A stretch of 64,000 nucleotides of DNA from Arenibacter nanhaiticus (GCF_900141935.1 NZ_FQYX01000015.1:28981-92980); one strand, 5' to 3'; positions 46,054 to 56,034 are shown, numbered from the stretch's first letter. Numbers and translations are program-made. Notes: generated from the letters alone by a model not told the origin.

Positions 46054-47244
46054 ATGCCTACAATATCACGTAAAGGGCTTTTAATGCCCGAATCCCCCAT
46101 AAGAAAATTAGTACCTTTTGCTGAAGGAGCTAAAAAAAGAGGCGTTAAGGTCATTCACCTTAACATTGGTCAGCCAGACATTAAAACGCCGCAAATAGCC
46201 ATAGATGCAATAAAGAATTGTGACATGGATATTTTAGCATATAGCCGCACAGAAGGTTCTGACACCTATAGAGAAAAAATAGCCCAATATTACGCCAAGA
46301 ACGATATTCATGTATTGGCACAAGATATTATCGTTACCACAGGTGGTTCCGAAGCTTTGTCTTTTACCATGGGCACCATAGCCGATGCGGAAGACGAGAT
46401 TATTATTCCGGAACCTTTTTATGCCAACTACAATGGTTTTGCCACCGCTGCCGGGATTAAGGTAGTACCGGTAGTATCTCATATAGAAAGCAATTTCGCC
46501 CTCCCTCCCATTGAAGAGTTTGAAAAATTAATTACGCCAAATACCAAGGCTATCCTAATATGCAACCCAGGGAACCCTACTGGCTACCTCTACAGCAGAG
46601 AAGAGATAAAAAAACTGGCCAAGATCGTAAAAAAGCATAATTTATTTTTAATAGCCGACGAGGTATACAGAGAGTTCACCTATGACGGAAAGGAACACTA
46701 TTCTATCTTACAGGAAGAGGGTCTTGAGGAGAATGCTATTATAGTAGATAGTGTATCCAAAAGATATAGCATGTGTGGAGCCCGGATAGGGTATTTGGTT
46801 TCAAGAAACAAGGAGTTCGTTAAAACGGCGCTAAAATTTGCACAAGCCAGATTATCGCCACCTACTTACGCCCAAATTGCTAGTGAAGCGGCTTTGGATA
46901 CCCCACAGGAGTATTTTGATGACGTAAAGAAGGAATATGTGGCCCGCAGAAATGTCTTGATCTCCGAGCTCAAGAAGATAGAAGGTATTAAAGTAGCAGA
47001 GCCGCAAGGCGCCTTTTATTGTATTGCCGAACTCCCCATAGACAATTCAGACACTTTTGCTCAATGGTTGTTAGAAGATTTTAATGTAGACGGAGAAACC
47101 GTAATGGTTGCCCCGGCAGCCGGATTCTACGCAACGGAAGGACTGGGAACCAAACAAATAAGAATTGCCTATGTATTGGAAAAAGAAGAATTAATACGGG
47201 CCGTTTACATCATAAAAGAAGCGTTAAAAGCCTACAAGTCTTAA
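46054..47244 (+). CDS. Pyridoxal-phosphate aminotransferase (aspartate aminotransferase fold I)
   Basis: 396 aa from ATG 46054 (MPTISRKGLLMPESPIRKL). PLP motifs: 'GGSEALSFTMGTI', 'NPGNPTGYLYSREEI', 'LIADEVYREFTYDG', and the Schiff-base Lys in 'DSVSKRYSMCGARIGY', then 'KQIRIAYVLE' for the substrate Arg. Substrate is probably an amino acid such as aspartate; exact specificity is not visible. Its TAA overlaps the murB ATG (TAATG at 47242-47246). Confidence 0.9.
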   Translation: MPTISRKGLLMPESPIRKLVPFAEGAKKRGVKVIHLNIGQPDIKTPQIAIDAIKNCDMDILAYSRTEGSDTYREKIAQYYAKNDIHVLAQDIIVTTGGSEALSFTMGTIADAEDEIIIPEPFYANYNGFATAAGIKVVPVVSHIESNFALPPIEEFEKLITPNTKAILICNPGNPTGYLYSREEIKKLAKIVKKHNLFLIADEVYREFTYDGKEHYSILQEEGLEENAIIVDSVSKRYSMCGARIGYLVSRNKEFVKTALKFAQARLSPPTYAQIASEAALDTPQEYFDDVKKEYVARRNVLISELKKIEGIKVAEPQGAFYCIAELPIDNSDTFAQWLLEDFNVDGETVMVAPAAGFYATEGLGTKQIRIAYVLEKEELIRAVYIIKEALKAYKS

Positions 47245-48260
47245 TGAGGGTTCAAAAAGATTTTTCCTTAAAAGAGTACAATACTTTTAGAATCGATGTC
47301 AAAGCTAAGTGCTTCCTTGAGGTATCCTCTATGGAAGCACTACAACAGGCCCTGCAATTATATCGGAATGACGATATTTTCATCCTAGGCGGAGGCAGCA
47401 ACATATTGATTACCCAAGATATAAATGCCGTGGTATTGTATATCAATATTAAAGGTATTTCGGTTATCTCTGAAGATGACGACCACGTTATCCTAAAAGT
47501 TAATGCTGGGGAAAATTGGCACGAGATGGTACTTTGGACCTTGGACCAGAATTATGGCGGCCTAGAAAATCTTTCCCTGATACCTGGCAACACCGGAACT
47601 GCGCCCATACAGAATATCGGAGCGTATGGGGTAGAATTAAAAGATTCCTTTATAAGTTGTGAAGCTTTAGAAATAGCCACTTTAAAATTGAGTACCTTTG
47701 ATAGGGAAGCTTGCCAATTTGGGTACCGTGATTCTTATTTTAAAAACGAAGGAAAAGGACGGTTTGTCATTACTTCTGTTTGCTTTAAACTCACCAAAAG
47801 AAACCATAAGAAAAACGTAGCTTATGGTGCTATAGAGTCCGAGCTTCGACAACGGAATATCGACAATCCTAGTATTAAGGATATATCAAATGCCGTAATA
47901 GCGATAAGAAAAAGCAAGTTACCGGACCCTAAAGAACTGGGCAACAGCGGAAGTTTCTTTAAAAATCCGATAATTAACAAACAAGAATTTGATAAATTTA
48001 CAATAAATTGGCCTGAGGCGCCTTTTTATAAAGTATCGCAAAACCAATATAAGATCCCAGCCGGCTGGCTCATAGAGCAGTGTGGATTTAAGGGAAAACA
48101 ATTTGGCGATGCGGGAGTTCATAAAAACCAAGCCTTGGTTTTAGTCAATTATGGAAATGCTAGCGGAGGCGAAATAATAGCTTTGGCAAACAAGATTATG
48201 ACAGCCGTAATGGAAAGATTCAAAATACGTATCAACCCAGAAGTTAATATAATAAAATAG
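47244..48260 (+). CDS. murB: UDP-N-acetylenolpyruvoylglucosamine reductase
   Basis: 338 aa flavoenzyme of peptidoglycan precursor synthesis, type I (E. coli-like) by length. FAD-binding 'LGGGSNILIT', 'LSLIPGNTGTAPIQNIGAYG', the proton-donor Ser in 'LGNSGSFFKNPII', 'PAGWLIEQCGFKG' and the catalytic Glu in 'INPEVNII'. Translationally coupled to the aminotransferase upstream. Confidence 0.96.
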   Translation: MRVQKDFSLKEYNTFRIDVKAKCFLEVSSMEALQQALQLYRNDDIFILGGGSNILITQDINAVVLYINIKGISVISEDDDHVILKVNAGENWHEMVLWTLDQNYGGLENLSLIPGNTGTAPIQNIGAYGVELKDSFISCEALEIATLKLSTFDREACQFGYRDSYFKNEGKGRFVITSVCFKLTKRNHKKNVAYGAIESELRQRNIDNPSIKDISNAVIAIRKSKLPDPKELGNSGSFFKNPIINKQEFDKFTINWPEAPFYKVSQNQYKIPAGWLIEQCGFKGKQFGDAGVHKNQALVLVNYGNASGGEIIALANKIMTAVMERFKIRINPEVNIIK

Positions 48261-48452
48261 CCCCTGAACTTTATCATACAAGGGCTATACCAAACCAATC
48301 TAACTAAAAATTAATACACAGTTACCAGCTGTAGATTAATTGAGTGAACCTATGATGCCAAGCTTGGCCTAAAAGCTTAGCACACCTTTATATACGGTAA
48401 AATTTCCGTATTGGATGATTGGAATTAAACTTTTGGTAAAACCACCCTAGGT

Positions 48453-49022
48453 ATGAGCATATTACTTGAAAACCATATTGCCGAACTTCTCAAAGAACGC
48501 AATGAAAAAGCCATTTCGTTACTGTATGAACACTATGGTGACACCCTTTACGGGGTAGCTTTCAAAGTAGTACGCAATGAGGACTTAGCCCAAGATATTT
48601 TGCAGGAAAGTTTTGTGAAAATTTGGAAAAAATCCGACTCCTACGACCCCACCAAGGCTAAACTTTTTACTTGGCTTTTTAGAATAACCCGTAACACTGC
48701 CATAGATAAACTTAGAAGCGCCAACACAAAATCCGAAAAGGAGATCCAAATGGATATTTCCGACGTATATAGTCTTGGAAGTGAAGGCATAAAACCCGAT
48801 TTAATCGACGTTCAAGAAAATCTGGAAAAAATAGACCTTAAGTATCAAATAGTATTAGATGCCTTATTTTTTCAAGGAATGACCCAACAAGAAGCCAGCG
48901 AAGAGTTAAACATACCCTTGGGCACTATAAAATCTAGATTGAAAATTGGATTAAGGGAATTAAGAAAAATATATGGAGCTTCGGTCGCCTTGGCGTTTCT
49001 TGTGCGTTTACTAACACAATAA
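48453..49022 (+). CDS. ECF-type RNA polymerase sigma factor
   Basis: 189 aa sigma-70 family protein. Region 2: 'AISLLYEHYGDTLYGVAFKVVRNEDLAQDILQESFVKIWK' (shown by 'DILQESFVKIW' at about 50-60); region 4: 'GMTQQEASEELNIPLGTIKSR'. It is followed 86 bp on by a RskA-like anti-sigma gene, the usual paired arrangement. An inverted repeat TACGG-N8-CCGTA at 48393-48410 lies upstream. Confidence 0.93.
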   Translation: MSILLENHIAELLKERNEKAISLLYEHYGDTLYGVAFKVVRNEDLAQDILQESFVKIWKKSDSYDPTKAKLFTWLFRITRNTAIDKLRSANTKSEKEIQMDISDVYSLGSEGIKPDLIDVQENLEKIDLKYQIVLDALFFQGMTQQEASEELNIPLGTIKSRLKIGLRELRKIYGASVALAFLVRLLTQ

Positions 49023-49108
49023 AACTTACTGCGCTGTTAGGTTGGGAAAAGGTTCCCGCAAGTTACAGGGCTTATTTACAGATAGAATAAGGCAAGAATA
49101 AAATAGTA

Positions 49109-49867
49109 ATGAAAGAAAAAATCCGAATATTTTTGGACACAGACCTTCTAGAGAAGTATCTACTTGGCAACACTACCCAAGAAGAGTCCATGCAAGTAGA
49201 ACGATATATTGCAATGCACCCCGAGGTTAGGAAAACCTACAATGAACTTCAGGAAAACCTTGAAATGTTCGCCAAACTGCATGCTATATCCCCCCCGGAA
49301 GGATTGAAAGAAAGAATTCTTAACAGGGTAAAATCCGACAATGTTAGACGAACAAAATTCTATCAATATGCCGTAGCGGCAAGTTTTTCGGCTTTGGTAT
49401 TTGCCGGTGCTTCCTATTTCTTTTGGAACCAAAATCAAAGTCTACAAGAAGAAAATCATATCGTAAACAACAAGATTCAAACCTTGGAGGAAAACATGAG
49501 GTTACAGTTGGAAGAGGTAAGGAACCAATTTATTGTCCTCAACAATCCCAGGACCAAACGTCTTAAGGTTCACGGCAATGAAAAAGCAAAAGAACTAAAG
49601 GCCGTAGCCTACGTTAACCCCGTTAAGAAGCTATCGTATATCAACGTAAGTAAATTACCTAATTTACCAGAAAACAAATGCTATCAAATGTGGGCAGAAG
49701 TCAATGGGCAAATGATCAATTTAGGAATCATTCAAGAAGCGAATGACAGCGAGAAGCTTATGCCCCTCCCCTATGGCGAAAACGCTATCGGATACATTAC
49801 CATTGAGCCTAGCGGAGGTAATTCTACCCCTACCACAGAAAATATAGTGGCCAATATTGACTACTAA
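49109..49867 (+). CDS. Anti-sigma factor (RskA-like, membrane-bound)
   Basis: 252 aa. An N-terminal helical sigma-binding part (about 10-75, 'LLEKYLLGNTTQEESMQVER', without the His-Cys-Cys zinc motif), one TM at about 86-106, a short coiled coil (110-145), and a periplasmic RskA domain (about 160-250, 'CYQMWAEVNGQMINLGII', 'GYITIEPSGG'). It would hold the upstream ECF sigma factor inactive until an envelope signal. Same strand, short gap. Confidence 0.88.
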   Translation: MKEKIRIFLDTDLLEKYLLGNTTQEESMQVERYIAMHPEVRKTYNELQENLEMFAKLHAISPPEGLKERILNRVKSDNVRRTKFYQYAVAASFSALVFAGASYFFWNQNQSLQEENHIVNNKIQTLEENMRLQLEEVRNQFIVLNNPRTKRLKVHGNEKAKELKAVAYVNPVKKLSYINVSKLPNLPENKCYQMWAEVNGQMINLGIIQEANDSEKLMPLPYGENAIGYITIEPSGGNSTPTTENIVANIDY

Positions 49868-49898
49868 ATTCTATCCACTTAAAGAATTCCCAAACCTT

Positions 49899-49927
49899 TT
49901 TGGAAGCTTATAAATTTCATATCTTTG
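49899..49927 (+). promoter_or_regulatory. Promoter TTTG-N17-TATCTTTG
   Basis: TTTG at 49899-49902 and TATCTTTG at 49920-49927, spacer 17 bp, 19 bases before the ATG of the small Cys-containing gene. It means the small gene is transcribed independently of the sigma/anti-sigma pair. Confidence 0.6.
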
Positions 49928-49946
49928 CACAAACAATTGCAAGGAT

Positions 49947-50159
49947 ATGAAATTATTACTTTTGACCGTTGGCTTATTGGCACTTGCTTTTGCAGGTATC
50001 GCCATCAAAATTTGGTCCAAAAAAGACGGTAAATTTGCCGGGACCTGTGCTAGCCAAAATCCGTTTTTGAACAAAGAAGGCGAAGCATGTGGATTTTGTG
50101 GTAAACTCCCCACCGAACAGGATTGTAAAAAAGACGACGCAACCGATATTATACGTTAA
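49947..50159 (+). CDS. Small membrane-anchored Cys-containing protein
   Basis: 70 aa. Residues 1-21 are one hydrophobic segment (uncleaved anchor or signal), then a short soluble tail with four Cys: Cys34, the pair Cys48-x2-Cys51 in 'GEACGFCGKLP', and Cys60. These may bind a metal or form disulfides. I know this type only as an uncharacterised Bacteroidota membrane or secreted protein. It lies between the anti-sigma gene and a second ECF sigma gene (26 bp downstream). Confidence 0.75.
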   Translation: MKLLLLTVGLLALAFAGIAIKIWSKKDGKFAGTCASQNPFLNKEGEACGFCGKLPTEQDCKKDDATDIIR

Positions 50160-50185
50160 ATTCCAGTTTCCTCTAAACCCTTATT

Positions 50186-50752
50186 TTGGATAAAAACGAA
50201 GAAACTCTTCACAAACTTATTGATAAAGCTAAACAGGGAAATCAGATAGCCTTTAGTAGTCTATTGGACTATTTTTGGAACGACGTTTATGGGTTTCAGT
50301 TAATCCGAACCAAAAACGAGAATGATGCCGAAGACATTACCATACAAACCTTTTCAAAGGCTTTTGACAAAATACATTCCTTTGATGATTCTTACGAGTT
50401 TAAGACTTGGCTGATAACGATTTCCAAAAACCTTCATGTAGACCTTATTCGAAAAAGGAAACGGAATATTCTAGAAAGCAGTGAAGGCCGGAACAATGAT
50501 GTGGTACAAAAAGCTTTGGACGATGCTCCTTCAGCTGAAGACAGCCTTATTACCGAACAAAATTTAGCAGCTTTACTGGGGTATATAAAAAAATTAAAGC
50601 CCCATTACCAGGAAGTCATAAACCTGCGCTATTTCCACGAACTTTCTTATGCTGAAATCGCCGAGAAATTGGGCGAACCCATCAACAATATCAAGGTAAA
50701 ACTCCTAAGGGCCAAAAAATTATTGGCCGAAGTAATTACCAACCAAAAGTAA
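50186..50752 (+). CDS. Second ECF-type RNA polymerase sigma factor
   Basis: 188 aa from TTG 50186 (MDKNEETLHKLIDKAKQGN), a rare start; no in-frame ATG fits the family N terminus. Region 2 includes 'DAEDITIQTFSKAFDKI' and 'FKTWLITISKNLHVDLIRKR'; region 4 'RYFHELSYAEIAEKLGEPINNIKVKLLRAKKLL'-type sequence (key part 'LSYAEIAEKLGEP'). No adjacent anti-sigma gene of its own; lipA follows. Confidence 0.9.
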   Translation: MDKNEETLHKLIDKAKQGNQIAFSSLLDYFWNDVYGFQLIRTKNENDAEDITIQTFSKAFDKIHSFDDSYEFKTWLITISKNLHVDLIRKRKRNILESSEGRNNDVVQKALDDAPSAEDSLITEQNLAALLGYIKKLKPHYQEVINLRYFHELSYAEIAEKLGEPINNIKVKLLRAKKLLAEVITNQK

Positions 50753-50811
50753 CAGGAGAAAGCTTTCCCATACTTTGCCGTCAAATCGTATTTTTACTTC
50801 TTACCATTTTG

Positions 50812-50819
50812 TATATTTG
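50812..50819 (+). promoter_or_regulatory. -7 box of lipA
   Basis: TATATTTG, a full match to TAnnTTTG, 14 bases before the lipA ATG; the -33 region is poor. Confidence 0.5.
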
Positions 50820-50833
50820 CACAAAATCACACT

Positions 50834-51709
50834 ATGAGTACTGAAACGATTGAAAGTGTAATTCCTCCTAAGGGCAAGCCAAAATGGCTTCGTGTTAAAC
50901 TTCCAACTGGCAAAAAATACACCCAACTAAGGGGACTGGTAGATAAATACGACCTTCACACCATATGTACTTCTGGCAGTTGTCCCAATATGGGAGAGTG
51001 TTGGGGGGAAGGAACGGCCACATTTATGATTTTAGGAAATATCTGTACCCGTTCTTGTGGTTTTTGTGGAGTTAAAACAGGTCGCCCAGAAGATCTAGAT
51101 TGGGAAGAACCCGAAAAAGTTGCGAGATCTATAAAATTAATGAGCATTAAACATGCCGTTATTACTTCTGTAGACCGCGATGATATAAAGGACATGGGCT
51201 CTATTATGTGGGCAGAAACCGTGAAGGCCATTAGAAGAATGAACCCGACGACTACCTTAGAAACCTTAATCCCCGATTTCCAAGGCATAGAAACGCATTT
51301 GGACCGTATAATAGCTGTAGCTCCGGAAGTTGTTTCCCATAACATGGAAACAGTAAAACGACTGACTAGAGAAGTACGCATACAGGCTAAATACGAGCGA
51401 AGTTTAGGGGTGTTAAAATACCTAAAAGACAATGGTGCCAACAGGACCAAGTCGGGTATTATGTTAGGGCTTGGAGAAAAGGAAGAAGAAGTCATAGAAA
51501 CCTTGGAAGACCTTAGACGAGCCAATGTAGATGTGGTGACCATTGGGCAATATTTACAACCGTCTAAAAGACACCTTCCGGTAAAAGAATTTATATTGCC
51601 GGAGCAATTCAAAAAATATGAAGAAATAGGTCTGAAATTAGGTTTTAGGCATGTAGAAAGTGGTGCTTTGGTACGGTCGTCCTATAAGGCTCACAAGCAT
51701 ATTGAGTAA
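50834..51709 (+). CDS. lipA: Lipoyl synthase
   Basis: 291 aa radical-SAM enzyme inserting two sulfurs into protein-bound octanoate. The auxiliary cluster ligands are in '[22 protein letters not shown]' (Cys-x4-Cys-x5-Cys) and the radical-SAM cluster in 'CTRSCGFC'. The C-terminal '[11 protein letters not shown]' carries the RSSY motif whose Ser binds the auxiliary cluster. Full length. Confidence 0.97.
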   Translation: MSTETIESVIPPKGKPKWLRVKLPTGKKYTQLRGLVDKYDLHTICTSGSCPNMGECWGEGTATFMILGNICTRSCGFCGVKTGRPEDLDWEEPEKVARSIKLMSIKHAVITSVDRDDIKDMGSIMWAETVKAIRRMNPTTTLETLIPDFQGIETHLDRIIAVAPEVVSHNMETVKRLTREVRIQAKYERSLGVLKYLKDNGANRTKSGIMLGLGEKEEEVIETLEDLRRANVDVVTIGQYLQPSKRHLPVKEFILPEQFKKYEEIGLKLGFRHVESGALVRSSYKAHKHIE

Positions 51710-51776
51710 TTTATTTATACGTCTTAATTATAGTCGGCTTCTCTTTTAAAGAAAAGAAGGATTGGCTCTTGGTCAA

Positions 51777-52787
51777 ATGAAGAAAATCAACATAGGCATA
51801 AACGGCTTTGGTAGAATAGGACGTACGCTTTTTAGACTGCTTAGCAACCAACCACATTTAAACGTGGTTGCCATAAATGATGTAGCGGACAGCTACACCC
51901 TATCCCATCTATTAAAATACGATAGCATACACGGTGTTTTCCAAAAGGAAACAACACACGACAAGGGGCATATCATCATTGATGACCACCCCATTGCGCT
52001 TCTAAATTTTGCTAGTCCAAAAGACATCCCTTGGTCTAATCACCAAGTAGATATTGTTGTGGAATGTTCGGGGAAATTTAAGAAAAAGGATATTCTCCGG
52101 TATCACCTCGACAATGGCGCCAAAAAAGTGATCCTTTCCGTTCCTCCTGAGGAAGACGACCTAAAAATGATTGTATACGGTATAAATGACGACACCTTAA
52201 ATAAGGAAGATCATATTATATCGGCAGCTTCTTGTACTACCAATAATGCTGCCCCAATGATACAAGTCATAAAGGACTTATGCGGAATTGAGCAAGCCTA
52301 CATCACTACTATCCATTCCTATACTACCGACCAAAGCTTGCACGATCAGCCTCATAGGGACCTAAGACGCGCTAGAGCAGCGGCACAATCTATAGTCCCT
52401 ACGACCACAGGTGCAGCCAAGGCTTTGACAAGGATTTTCCCTGAATTGTCCGATGTAATTGGAGGCTGTGGCATTAGAGTACCCGTCCCAAATGGCTCCT
52501 TGACAGATATCACTTTTAACGTAAAAAAATCTGCTTCCATAGAAGAAATAAACGAAGCTTTTTACCAAAGTTCACAAAAGGAATTAAAAAACATCCTATA
52601 TTACACCAAAGATCCTATAGTTTCTATTGACATAAACAATAGTTATTATTCTTGTACGTTTGATTCTTTGATGACCTCGGTGATTGGAAAAATGGTAAAG
52701 ATCATTGGTTGGTACGACAATGAGTCTGGTTACAGCAGTAGGCTCGTAGACATCATAAACCTATTAATTAGGAAGAAATACCTTTGA
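51777..52787 (+). CDS. gap: Glyceraldehyde-3-phosphate dehydrogenase (type I)
   Basis: 336 aa from ATG 51777 (MKKINIGINGFGRIGR). NAD loop 'GFGRIGR', Asp35 in 'AINDVAD' favours NAD+, catalytic Cys153 in 'SAASCTTNNAAP', and 'WYDNESGYSSRL' near the end. It diverges somewhat in the middle from the usual glycolytic copy, so it may be a second paralogue. Its TGA overlaps the following TTG start (TTGA at 52784-52787). Confidence 0.93.
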   Translation: MKKINIGINGFGRIGRTLFRLLSNQPHLNVVAINDVADSYTLSHLLKYDSIHGVFQKETTHDKGHIIIDDHPIALLNFASPKDIPWSNHQVDIVVECSGKFKKKDILRYHLDNGAKKVILSVPPEEDDLKMIVYGINDDTLNKEDHIISAASCTTNNAAPMIQVIKDLCGIEQAYITTIHSYTTDQSLHDQPHRDLRRARAAAQSIVPTTTGAAKALTRIFPELSDVIGGCGIRVPVPNGSLTDITFNVKKSASIEEINEAFYQSSQKELKNILYYTKDPIVSIDINNSYYSCTFDSLMTSVIGKMVKIIGWYDNESGYSSRLVDIINLLIRKKYL

Positions 52788-55006
52788 AAATAATATTTCA
52801 ACATATAAAACCGTGTGCAATGCTATTATTGGCTGTGCTGCTATTTCCAAGCATGGGCCACTCTCAAGATATGCCGCCTACGGAAACCAATACTATCGAA
52901 TATTATTTTGATCAAGCAAGGGACTACGGAAATAGAAACCAAACAATCCTCGCTTTAGAAAGCCTTAACAAAGCCATTACTATTGCCAATGAAAACGAGG
53001 ATACCAAATCATTAATAGATTGCTACCATAAATTTGCCATTCTTTATTCAAAAATGAATAAAGATGACACTTCTAAATTTTACTGGGAAAGAGCTCAATC
53101 GCTCTTAAAGGATATTGCTTATCCTTATGGGAATGCGGTACACAAATACATCGAAGCTATCAGGTCTTATCGGTTAGGAAAAAATTTCCTTGCCAAATCC
53201 AAGTTGTACGAAGCACAAAAGCTTAACAACGACCGCAATCTATTGAATCATATTCTTTATTTGGAAGGGATCATTTTTATGAAATTGGAAAAATATGATG
53301 ATGCCATAAAGAATTTCAACTCCCTTCTTGTCAACTCGGATATTTATGAAAAAGACTACTTAACCACTATTTCCTATCTAAAACTGGCCGAGGTTTATTT
53401 CTCAACAGCTCAAATTGAAGAAAGCCTCAAGAATGCAGAAAATGCCTTGTCCTTAACCAAACAACATGGATTTTATGAGGAAATGATAGAAGCCAACAGG
53501 CTTTTAAGTGAAGCGAACCGAAATATCGGCAATTTTCAAACCGCACTCTCCCACACAAACAACATTGTAAATATTAAGGATTCCGTTTTAACAATCGAAA
53601 AAATAAAAGCTGAGGAAAAAACAGCCGAAAAGATACAGTTCACGATCATGAACGAGGAGATTAAAAAACAGGAAGCCAAAATTGAAGATCTTAACAAATC
53701 GGCCAACCGATCGGAGATTACTGCTATTTTAACTTCGGCATTTTTAACGATCATCTCATTACTGGCGGTATCCTTGTACCGAAATAACCAGATAAAAGTG
53801 AAGACCAACGATCTTTTGCAAACCAAGAACCGCGAATTACAGGCTGCTACCGATGCCGCCGTTCAGGCCATGGAAGCCAAAACCAACTTTTTGTCGACCG
53901 TAAGTCACGAATTAAGGACTCCTCTATATGCTGTCACCGGACTGACCCACTTGTTATTGGAAGAAAACCCAAGCCCCAGTCAAAAAGAACACCTAAAGTC
54001 CTTAAAATATTCTGGGGATTACTTATTGAATTTTATAAATGATATACTTCAAATAAATAAGATTGACGCCCAAAAGTCCGAAGCATTAAAAATTGATTTT
54101 AACATTCAAAAAATATTGTGGGAGGTGATCAATTCTTTACAACAAAGCGCCAAGAAAAATAACACGGTGATCAAATTAGATTTTGACAATAATATACCTT
54201 CCCATCTTTTAGGCGATCCTTTAAAATTATCTCAAGTATTCATCAACCTTATAGGGAATGCCATTAAGTTTACCAAAAATGGAGAGGTGCAGGTCATCAG
54301 CAAATTGGTTAAGAAAGAAAAGGATGAAGCCATTCTTTATTTCGAGGTAAAAGACAATGGAATAGGAATTTCCCCGGATAGACAGAAAACGATTTTTGAA
54401 AGCTTCGAGCAAGGCTCCGTTCAAATAAACAGGGAATATGGAGGTACAGGACTTGGGCTTACTATTGTTAAGAGCTTATTAAAGCAATTTGGCAGTAAAA
54501 TTCATCTTAAAAGCAATTTAGGAGAGGGAAGTTCTTTTTTCTTTGAAATCGCGCTAAAGAGCAACAAGGATCTAAACGATAACACCCCCTTTGAAAACGT
54601 ATCAAGAGATTATGATTTTAAAGGATTACACATGCTTATTGTAGAAGACAACAAAATAAACCAGGTTATCACCAAAAAAATGCTCCATAAGAAGGAAATT
54701 ACTTGTGATATTGCCAACAACGGCATGGAAGCCATTGATATGGTAAAAAACAATTATTATGACGGTATTTTAATGGATATCCATATGCCTGGAATAAGTG
54801 GTGATGAAGCCACGATTGAAATAAGAAAATTTAATCGATTAATTCCTATAATTGCCCTTACCGCAATCTCTTTAGACGATAGTTTGGAAAGTTTTTTTGC
54901 CGCTGGTGTTAATGATGTTGTCACCAAGCCATTTAGGCCAGAGGTATTCTATCAGAAAATTGGCGAGAACATTTTTGACACTAAAAACAATACTAGTGTT
55001 TCCTGA
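52784..55006 (+). CDS. TPR-containing hybrid sensor histidine kinase
   Basis: 740 aa. Signal peptide/anchor at 1-28 ('MKIIFQHIKPCAMLLLAVLL' then MGHSQ); start TTG 52784 gives the best signal sequence, with ATG 52820 as the alternative. TPR-like helices about 35-280 in the periplasm, coiled coil, TM about 307-326, HisKA with His375 in 'FLSTVSHELRTPLYA', HATPase_c ('INLIGNAIKFTKNGE', 'DNGIGISPDRQ', 'YGGTGLGLTIVKSLL'), and a receiver with Asp665 ('ILMDIHMPG'). It probably senses a periplasmic signal; no DNA-binding output is present. Confidence 0.92.
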   Translation: MKIIFQHIKPCAMLLLAVLLFPSMGHSQDMPPTETNTIEYYFDQARDYGNRNQTILALESLNKAITIANENEDTKSLIDCYHKFAILYSKMNKDDTSKFYWERAQSLLKDIAYPYGNAVHKYIEAIRSYRLGKNFLAKSKLYEAQKLNNDRNLLNHILYLEGIIFMKLEKYDDAIKNFNSLLVNSDIYEKDYLTTISYLKLAEVYFSTAQIEESLKNAENALSLTKQHGFYEEMIEANRLLSEANRNIGNFQTALSHTNNIVNIKDSVLTIEKIKAEEKTAEKIQFTIMNEEIKKQEAKIEDLNKSANRSEITAILTSAFLTIISLLAVSLYRNNQIKVKTNDLLQTKNRELQAATDAAVQAMEAKTNFLSTVSHELRTPLYAVTGLTHLLLEENPSPSQKEHLKSLKYSGDYLLNFINDILQINKIDAQKSEALKIDFNIQKILWEVINSLQQSAKKNNTVIKLDFDNNIPSHLLGDPLKLSQVFINLIGNAIKFTKNGEVQVISKLVKKEKDEAILYFEVKDNGIGISPDRQKTIFESFEQGSVQINREYGGTGLGLTIVKSLLKQFGSKIHLKSNLGEGSSFFFEIALKSNKDLNDNTPFENVSRDYDFKGLHMLIVEDNKINQVITKKMLHKKEITCDIANNGMEAIDMVKNNYYDGILMDIHMPGISGDEATIEIRKFNRLIPIIALTAISLDDSLESFFAAGVNDVVTKPFRPEVFYQKIGENIFDTKNNTSVS

Positions 55007-55985
55007 TTTCTTCTAAAAGCTGTTGTTCTCCCTTGTTCATAAATTTATGGGTAACTCCGATATAATAAAGGTTGGTTACTTTTCCTTTTAGCCGAACATA
55101 ATCTTTTTCGGTTGTAAGCACCATGTCTTTTGTATTCATAAGGGCAATTTCCTTGTCTGAAAAAAAATGGTGATCCCTAAAAGCCAAATGCTCTAGTTGT
55201 ACTTTGTTTTCGGTCAAATAAGTTACCAATGGCTTCGGATTTGCAATACCGGTAACCAAGGTAATCTTCTTACCTCTAACATCCTCCAGCTGCATTATGT
55301 CATTGTCGCCTTTTAGGTCGTTGCTATAGTCTAAATAACTAAACACCACATTTTGATGCTCTCTCGGATTCAATTTTTTCACGATTGACTGCTGTTGGGC
55401 AGTATTTAAATCCTTAGGACATTTGGTGACTATTATTATATTGGCGCGCCTCGCCTCCCTCTTACTATCCCTTAAACTACCTGTAGGCATATACCAATCG
55501 TCTACATATAAATTAGAATAGGCTGTTAGCAAAATATAGGAATCACAACTTACTTTCCTGTGTTGATAGGCATCATCCAATAAGACAACATCAACTTCTA
55601 TTGTTTTTTCCAAAATAGAAATCCCGTTGCATCTATCCGCATCAACGGCTAGTGCAATCTCCGGGAAGTTTTTAAAGATCTGAAAGGGCTCATCACCTAG
55701 AGTCTCTACGGAAACACCGGGCTTTGCCAATACAAAACCTTTAGATTTCCGTCCGTACCCACGGCTTAACACCGCTACTTTTTGGTATTGTTTTAAACGA
55801 GATACCAAAAACTCTATCATAGGGGTTTTCCCGGTACCACCAACACTCAGATTACCAACACATATTGTCTTGACCTTAAATTTTGAGGAGGTAAAAACTC
55901 CTATATCGTAAAGATAATTTCGGATGTATACCACCATGGCATAGACGAACGAAACGGGGAATAATAATTTTCTCAATAGCTGCAT
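54993..55985 (-). CDS. lpxK: Tetraacyldisaccharide 4'-kinase
   Basis: 330 aa from ATG 55985 (MQLLRKLLFPVSFVYAMVVY). N-terminal membrane helix, Walker A 'NLSVGGTGKTPMIEFLVS' (key 47-54), 'LLDDAYQHRKVSCD' and 'VTGIANPKPL' are LpxK motifs. It phosphorylates the lipid A disaccharide at 4'. It overlaps the 3' end of the convergent kinase gene by 14 bp and is divergent from nif3 by 49 bp. Confidence 0.95.
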   Translation of the reverse strand: MQLLRKLLFPVSFVYAMVVYIRNYLYDIGVFTSSKFKVKTICVGNLSVGGTGKTPMIEFLVSRLKQYQKVAVLSRGYGRKSKGFVLAKPGVSVETLGDEPFQIFKNFPEIALAVDADRCNGISILEKTIEVDVVLLDDAYQHRKVSCDSYILLTAYSNLYVDDWYMPTGSLRDSKREARRANIIIVTKCPKDLNTAQQQSIVKKLNPREHQNVVFSYLDYSNDLKGDNDIMQLEDVRGKKITLVTGIANPKPLVTYLTENKVQLEHLAFRDHHFFSDKEIALMNTKDMVLTTEKDYVRLKGKVTNLYYIGVTHKFMNKGEQQLLEEIRKH

Positions 55986-56034
55986 TAGAACGAAATTATA
56001 ATATTTTATCTTTGATATACTATAAAAATGAAAA

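Noticed and set aside
50956..51612. 218-codon ORF on the minus strand opposite lipA
   Set aside because: Complete overlap with a certain gene; composition is that of an antisense frame.
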